Position numbers and translations under genes: made by a program. Positions 8,150-11,450 of a stretch of 11,450 nt of DNA are shown here, piece after piece; the stretch's first letter is position 1; every line of letters starts with the position of its first letter. The notes below the pieces were generated by a model. That model saw only the letters and a list, made by a program, of their open reading frames with translations. It ran no database searches and was not told the DNA's origin. Origin of the DNA: Cytophagaceae bacterium (GTDB taxonomy: Bacteria > Bacteroidota > Bacteroidia > Cytophagales > Spirosomataceae); contig CANHCG010000025.1 of assembly GCA_947459055.1 (NCBI GenBank), positions 1 through 11,450 of the forward strand, in the 5' to 3' direction.

Positions 8150-8314
8150 ATAAAAGACCGTAGCATAGTAGGTGAAAACATAAAAAAATCAAGCAAACAA
8201 TTCATATTATTCAATTTTTTATAAAATCAGTGCAATTCGTGATAAAAATTGTTTGATTATCTAATTAAAAATTTTAATCTTTGCATCGTTTTTGAACCCC
8301 AAAATATTTAAAAA
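8150..8314. other. Spacer before acpP
   Basis: This AT-rich spacer of 165 bp holds the acpP promoter and two inverted repeats: CAAACAATT (8194-8202) with AATTGTTTG (8247-8255), and CAATTTTT (8212-8219) with AAAAATTG (8244-8251). I see no coding frame, RNA gene or convincing GC-rich terminator for the kinase gene. Confidence 0.6.
8252..8283 (+). promoter_or_regulatory. Bacteroidota-type promoter for acpP
   Basis: TTTG at 8252-8255 and AATCTTTG at 8276-8283 are separated by 20 bases. The -7 element differs from TAnnTTTG only at its first base. Transcription would start near 8290, leaving a short leader of about 25 nt before acpP. The 20-base spacing equals that of the sdhC promoter in this window. 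Confidence 0.65.
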
Positions 8315-8548
8315 ATGTCAGATATTGCAGAAAAAGTAAAAAGCATCATCGTTGAGAAATTAGGAGTTGAAGCATCAGAAGTTACTCCTGAGGCATCATT
8401 CACGAACGATTTGGGAGCTGACTCCTTAGATACGGTAGAATTGATTATGGAATTTGAAAAAGAATTCTCTGTTTCTATCCCAGATGACCAAGCTGAGAAT
8501 ATCCAAACAGTAGGTCAAGCGATTGCCTATTTGGAAAACGCAAAGTAA
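8315..8548 (+). CDS. acpP: Acyl carrier protein
   Basis: This small acidic carrier holds growing acyl chains during type II fatty acid synthesis through a 4'-phosphopantetheine arm. At 77 residues it has the standard length. The attachment site is S37 in GADSLD (34-39), followed by the recognition helix [12 protein letters not shown]. It shows the four-helix composition of the family and many Asp and Glu residues. It is transcribed from its own promoter and followed by fabF, the usual pairing, but a terminator-like hairpin lies between the two genes. Confidence 0.97.
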   Translation: MSDIAEKVKSIIVEKLGVEASEVTPEASFTNDLGADSLDTVELIMEFEKEFSVSIPDDQAENIQTVGQAIAYLENAK

Positions 8549-8568
8549 TCGAATCACGATAATTAATT

Positions 8569-8638
8569 ATGTCAATTGGTAAAAGGTAATGAGTGAGGAT
8601 TTTTCCTACCTGATTTCCCCTACTAATTGACATTTTTT
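8569..8638 (+). terminator. Terminator-like hairpin between acpP and fabF
   Basis: ATGTCAATTGGTA (8569-8581) pairs with TACTAATTGACAT (8621-8633) to give a 13-bp stem with one G-U pair, followed at once by six T (8633-8638, the first also closing the stem). The 39-base interior can fold further: AGGTA (8584-8588) with TACCT (8607-8611), or AGGA (8596-8599) with TCCT (8604-8607). It probably acts as a partial terminator or a transcript-stabilising 3' end for acpP. The stem is AT-rich, so its strength is uncertain. Confidence 0.65.
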
Positions 8639-8665
8639 ATTGTAAAGGTTTAATCAAGAAAAATA

Positions 8666-9913
8666 ATGGAGTTAAAACGAGTTGTAGTGACGGGCCTTGG
8701 AGCCCTAACACCGATTGGAAATACCGTGGCGGAATTTTGGGAAGGTTTGTCGAAAGGCCAAAGTGGCTGTGGACCTATTACCAAATTTGATGCTGAAAAA
8801 TTCAGAACTCGTTTTGCTTGTGAATTAAAGAATTTCAAAGTTGAGGAGTTTATCAACCCCAAAGAAGCACGTAAAATGGACCCATTCACGCAATATGCCG
8901 TGGTGGCAGCGGATGAGGCTATCGCTGATGCGGGATTTGATATGGAGACCTTGAATAAGAATAAAGTGGGTGTAATCTGGGGATCCGGCATTGGAGGACT
9001 AAAGACCTTCGAAGACGAAATGATTTATTTCGGACAAGGCGATGGCACTCCGAAAATTAACCCTTTCTTTATCCCTAAAATGATTGCGGATTCAAGTTCA
9101 GGCCAAATTTCCATCCGGAATGGATTCCGTGGCCCGAATTACGTCACCGTTTCCGCTTGTTCTTCCGCGAACAACGCCATCATTGATGCATTCAATTACA
9201 TTCGTACCGGACGTATACATGTATGCGTTACAGGTGGATCTGAGGCACCGGTGACGATTGCATCGGTAGGAGGATTTACGGCGATGCACGCTATGTCAAC
9301 GCGGAATGATGATCCGGCAACGGCCTCACGGCCCTATGACGTAGACCGAGACGGTTTCGTCGTGGGTGAAGGGGCAGGTGCCTTAATTTTAGAAGAATAC
9401 GAGCATGCAAAAGCACGAGGTGCGAAAATCTATGCGGAATTAATCGGCGGTGGTTTTTCATCAGATGCACACCATATTACGGCACCACATCCGGAAGGTT
9501 ACGGGGCTTTACTTTCGATGATTGACGCGCTCGAAGATGCGCAAATTAAACCGGAGGATGTTGATTACATCAATACCCACGGAACTTCAACCCCAATTGG
9601 AGATCCACAAGAGATTAAGGCCATTGTAGATTGTTTTGGAGAACATGCCTATCAATTAGCTATCTCGTCGACGAAATCGATGACTGGTCACTTATTAGGT
9701 GGCGCAGGCGCAGTTGAAGCAGTGGCTTCGGTGTTAGCTATTCAGCATCAATTTGTTCCTCCGACCATCAATGTGTTTACCCGCGATCCTGAAATTGACC
9801 AGCGCATCGATTTAACCGAAAACGTAGGTAAATCTCGTAAAATCGATGTAGCACTTAGTAATGGCTTTGGTTTTGGAGGTCATAATGCAACCGTGATTTT
9901 TCGCAAAATATAA
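8666..9913 (+). CDS. fabF: Beta-ketoacyl-ACP synthase II
   Basis: This enzyme condenses malonyl-ACP with acyl-ACP to elongate fatty acids. The 415 residues carry the full thiolase-fold catalytic triad: C165 (SACSSA) takes the acyl chain; H305 (NTHGTSTP) and H342 (MTGHLLGG) drive decarboxylation. These align with C163, H303 and H340 of E. coli FabF with a constant shift of two. The N terminus MELKRVVVTGLGALTPIG is that of the family, and the C-terminal GFGFGGHNA loop is present. It has the C-H-H triad of a condensing enzyme and not the C-H-N triad of FabH. It lies 117 bp after acpP, beyond the hairpin, and only 3 bp separate it from rnc. Confidence 0.96.
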   Translation: MELKRVVVTGLGALTPIGNTVAEFWEGLSKGQSGCGPITKFDAEKFRTRFACELKNFKVEEFINPKEARKMDPFTQYAVVAADEAIADAGFDMETLNKNKVGVIWGSGIGGLKTFEDEMIYFGQGDGTPKINPFFIPKMIADSSSGQISIRNGFRGPNYVTVSACSSANNAIIDAFNYIRTGRIHVCVTGGSEAPVTIASVGGFTAMHAMSTRNDDPATASRPYDVDRDGFVVGEGAGALILEEYEHAKARGAKIYAELIGGGFSSDAHHITAPHPEGYGALLSMIDALEDAQIKPEDVDYINTHGTSTPIGDPQEIKAIVDCFGEHAYQLAISSTKSMTGHLLGGAGAVEAVASVLAIQHQFVPPTINVFTRDPEIDQRIDLTENVGKSRKIDVALSNGFGFGGHNATVIFRKI

Positions 9914-9916
9914 TTT

Positions 9917-10660
9917 ATGGCTTTAAACGCTCTTTTTCATTGGTTCAATTCAAATCGACTCGATGAACGAGAGAAATTTTTAAAGAAATCCGTCCGACAT
10001 CTCATTGGCGCGAATCCATCAAATTTACAATTATACCGGCTCGCATTTTTGCACGCATCTGCGTCCAAAGAAAGCGTATCCAAATCCTACAAAGAATCGA
10101 ATGAACGCTTGGAATATTTAGGCGATTCGGTATTAGGCATGATTACAGCGGCCTATTTATTTAAAAAATACCCCTTTAAAGACGAAGGATTTTTGACTGA
10201 AATCCGTTCACGAATGGTGAGTCGCGAATCACTGAATGTCCTCGGCCGGAAATTAGGCTTGGATGAAATCATCGAATTTGAAAATCAAAAAAAAACGATT
10301 TTATCCCGTTCAAGTATGTACGGGGATGCACTTGAGGCTTTTATTGGGGCAATTTATTTGGACAAAGGATTTAAGTTTACCCAACAATTCATCATCAAAA
10401 AAATATTAACCCAATATTTCGATTTAGAAACGGTTGTTCAAAATAACCCGAATTTCAAATCCATTTTAATCGAATGGGCTCAGAAAGAAGGCAAAAAAGC
10501 GCAATTCAGTCTAGAAGAAGAAGGGTTACATCACAATAAAGAATTCACTGCTTTTGTCCTTATCGACGGCGAAAAAATCGCCGAAGGCAAAGGATATTCC
10601 AAGAAAAAAGCCGAACAAACCGCCGCAATGAAAGCCTGCGACGCGTTAGGCCTAAACTAA
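9917..10660 (+). CDS. rnc: Ribonuclease III
   Basis: This endonuclease cuts double-stranded RNA, processing rRNA precursors and structured mRNAs as a homodimer with Mg2+. The 247 residues hold the catalytic domain (about 25-170) with the signature NERLEYLGDSVLG (62-74; metal and catalytic residues E63, E66, D70) and the second acidic pair D137 and E140 (GDALEAFIGAIYLD). The C-terminal double-stranded RNA-binding domain spans about 178-246, with NFKSILIEWAQ and the helix GYSKKKAEQTAA. An N-terminal extension of about 25 residues is longer than in E. coli but common in this phylum. It follows fabF after 3 bp, so the two are co-transcribed and probably translationally coupled. Confidence 0.95.
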   Translation: MALNALFHWFNSNRLDEREKFLKKSVRHLIGANPSNLQLYRLAFLHASASKESVSKSYKESNERLEYLGDSVLGMITAAYLFKKYPFKDEGFLTEIRSRMVSRESLNVLGRKLGLDEIIEFENQKKTILSRSSMYGDALEAFIGAIYLDKGFKFTQQFIIKKILTQYFDLETVVQNNPNFKSILIEWAQKEGKKAQFSLEEEGLHHNKEFTAFVLIDGEKIAEGKGYSKKKAEQTAAMKACDALGLN

Positions 10661-10667
10661 GCCTATC

Positions 10668-11450
10668 ATGAAAACACCCAATATCTTTTTTCATTATTGG
10701 ACCACAGAGGAAGAAAATCTCCCCTTTCAAGAAATCTTGCAATGGGAAGTGGACCCAATGATTATTGAAATGATTCAAAATGAATTGTTGCGGCAATTAA
10801 CCGAATCTCAACTCCAAGCTATTTTGCCTAATTTCCCATGGGAATCTCCCCGATTCCTAGAAAAATGGGGCTCTATCAGCCAATCTCTGGTCTTACAAGT
10901 ACAATTACCAGAGAAAATTTGGATCGAATGGATTCAGCAGGTAGGCGGATATATGCCTGACTCAGCCCAGGAAAATCTGACTGCACCCCTAGAAGAGGCA
11001 TATCCAAGTTTTGAAGAATTATTAACCGCAGAAATATACTACGAGAGGCCATCGGATTCCTTAGAGGACTTACCTACCGAAATTTATTACGAGCAACCAA
11101 CAGATTCCTTAGAGGACTTACCTACCGAAATTTATTACGAGCAACCAACAGATACATTAGAAGAGATTCAGGAAGAAAACTCAGCCTCTGTATCAAATAC
11201 AAGTCCACAAGAAGAACAAAAGGCTGAATTACCCGAAGACAAAGCGATCGAATCGTTGGCAGCACCAAGTTTGGAAACCGTAAAAGCAACTTCCGTCGAT
11301 TCGATTTCAGAACCTATTTTTGAAGTCAAAAATCTCATGGAAATGTATGCCGAATCACCAGAAGAACGGGTTTTTGAAACCATCAAAACAGAAGACCCCA
11401 GCCTAAAGGACCGAATTCATACCAATATGACCTCGTCTTTGGCGGAGACA
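10668..11450 (+). CDS. Unrecognised acidic protein with tandem 16-residue repeats (3' end outside window)
   Basis: The frame begins with ATG at 10668, 7 bp after the rnc stop, and remains open for 261 codons to the window edge. I do not recognise a named family. Residues 1-100 look globular, with many Trp and aromatic residues and no signal peptide or membrane segment, so a cytosolic location is likely. Residues 122-169 are three tandem copies of a 16-residue unit of the form EIYYEQPTDSLEDLPT. The stretch after it (about 170-225) is rich in Glu, Ser, Pro and Ala and probably disordered. The last visible part (PSLKDRIHTNM) loosely recalls Bacteroidota hypothetical proteins with a disordered middle and a conserved C-terminal domain, a weak inference. 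Spacing suggests it is the last known member of the acpP-fabF-rnc transcript. No other sequence in the window resembles it. Confidence 0.8.
   Translation, partial: MKTPNIFFHYWTTEEENLPFQEILQWEVDPMIIEMIQNELLRQLTESQLQAILPNFPWESPRFLEKWGSISQSLVLQVQLPEKIWIEWIQQVGGYMPDSAQENLTAPLEEAYPSFEELLTAEIYYERPSDSLEDLPTEIYYEQPTDSLEDLPTEIYYEQPTDTLEEIQEENSASVSNTSPQEEQKAELPEDKAIESLAAPSLETVKATSVDSISEPIFEVKNLMEMYAESPEERVFETIKTEDPSLKDRIHTNMTSSLAET
11031..11174 (+). repeat. Three tandem 48-bp in-frame repeats
   Basis: Units lie at 11031-11078, 11079-11126 and 11127-11174, each coding 16 residues starting EIYYE. The segment 11055-11105 is repeated exactly, 51 bases, at 11103-11153, which shows a very recent duplication. 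Unit 1 begins with differing codons (ATA TAC TAC in place of ATT TAT TAC) and encodes R and S at two positions where the others have Q and T. The last unit diverges at its 3' end. The length keeps the reading frame. Confidence 0.92.

Noticed and set aside
8150..8190. Terminator for the ROK kinase gene
   Set aside because: Only a few weak pairings (ACC with GGT) exist and no T tract follows, so no terminator can be supported.
11031..11174. Tandem repeats as a CRISPR array
   Set aside because: The units are directly adjacent without spacers, keep the reading frame and encode a protein repeat.

Overview
This window reads as chromosomal DNA of a member of the Bacteroidota, most likely a Cytophagales-type bacterium. 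Four things point there. The cytochrome subunit and 659-residue flavoprotein belong to the one-membrane-subunit (type B) succinate dehydrogenase usual in this phylum. Two promoters match the phylum's distinctive TTTG / TAnnTTTG consensus. Starts lack clear Shine-Dalgarno sequences. A large multi-domain secreted protein resembles the gliding and type IX secretion associated surface proteins of these bacteria. The genus is not claimed.

Left part (1-2480, minus strand): one long open frame runs off the left edge. It encodes the first 826 residues of an exported, cysteine-containing protein with a signal peptide, an N-terminal beta domain, a cadherin/Ig-like domain and about four fibronectin type III-like repeats. 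Its C terminus, where a sorting domain would lie, is outside the window.

Middle part (2481-6119, plus strand): a divergent intergenic region carries a very good promoter, then sdhC-sdhA-sdhB, tightly packed and closed by a strong intrinsic terminator. Together these encode the succinate:quinone oxidoreductase of the citric acid cycle and respiratory chain.

Next (6126-8149): thymidine kinase (tdk), which appears to start at a TTG just after that terminator. It overlaps by 8 nt a small CxxCxxCC (YkgJ-like) protein, and a ROK-family sugar kinase lacking the usual zinc motif follows.

Right part (8150-11450): a promoter precedes acpP (acyl carrier protein), then a terminator-like hairpin, fabF (ketoacyl-ACP synthase II), rnc (RNase III) and an unrecognised acidic protein with three tandem 16-residue repeats, cut by the right edge. 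acpP-fabF-rnc is a fatty acid synthesis/RNA processing cluster; the hairpin could let acyl carrier protein be made in excess over the downstream enzymes.

Nearly everything here is core metabolism. I found no CRISPR array, transposon, tRNA, rRNA or evident new defence or biosynthetic system. No stretch longer than 300 bases is without a gene. The points most worth a second look are the tdk start against the terminator, the acpP-fabF hairpin, the exact tandem repeat at the right end and the zinc-motif-less ROK kinase.
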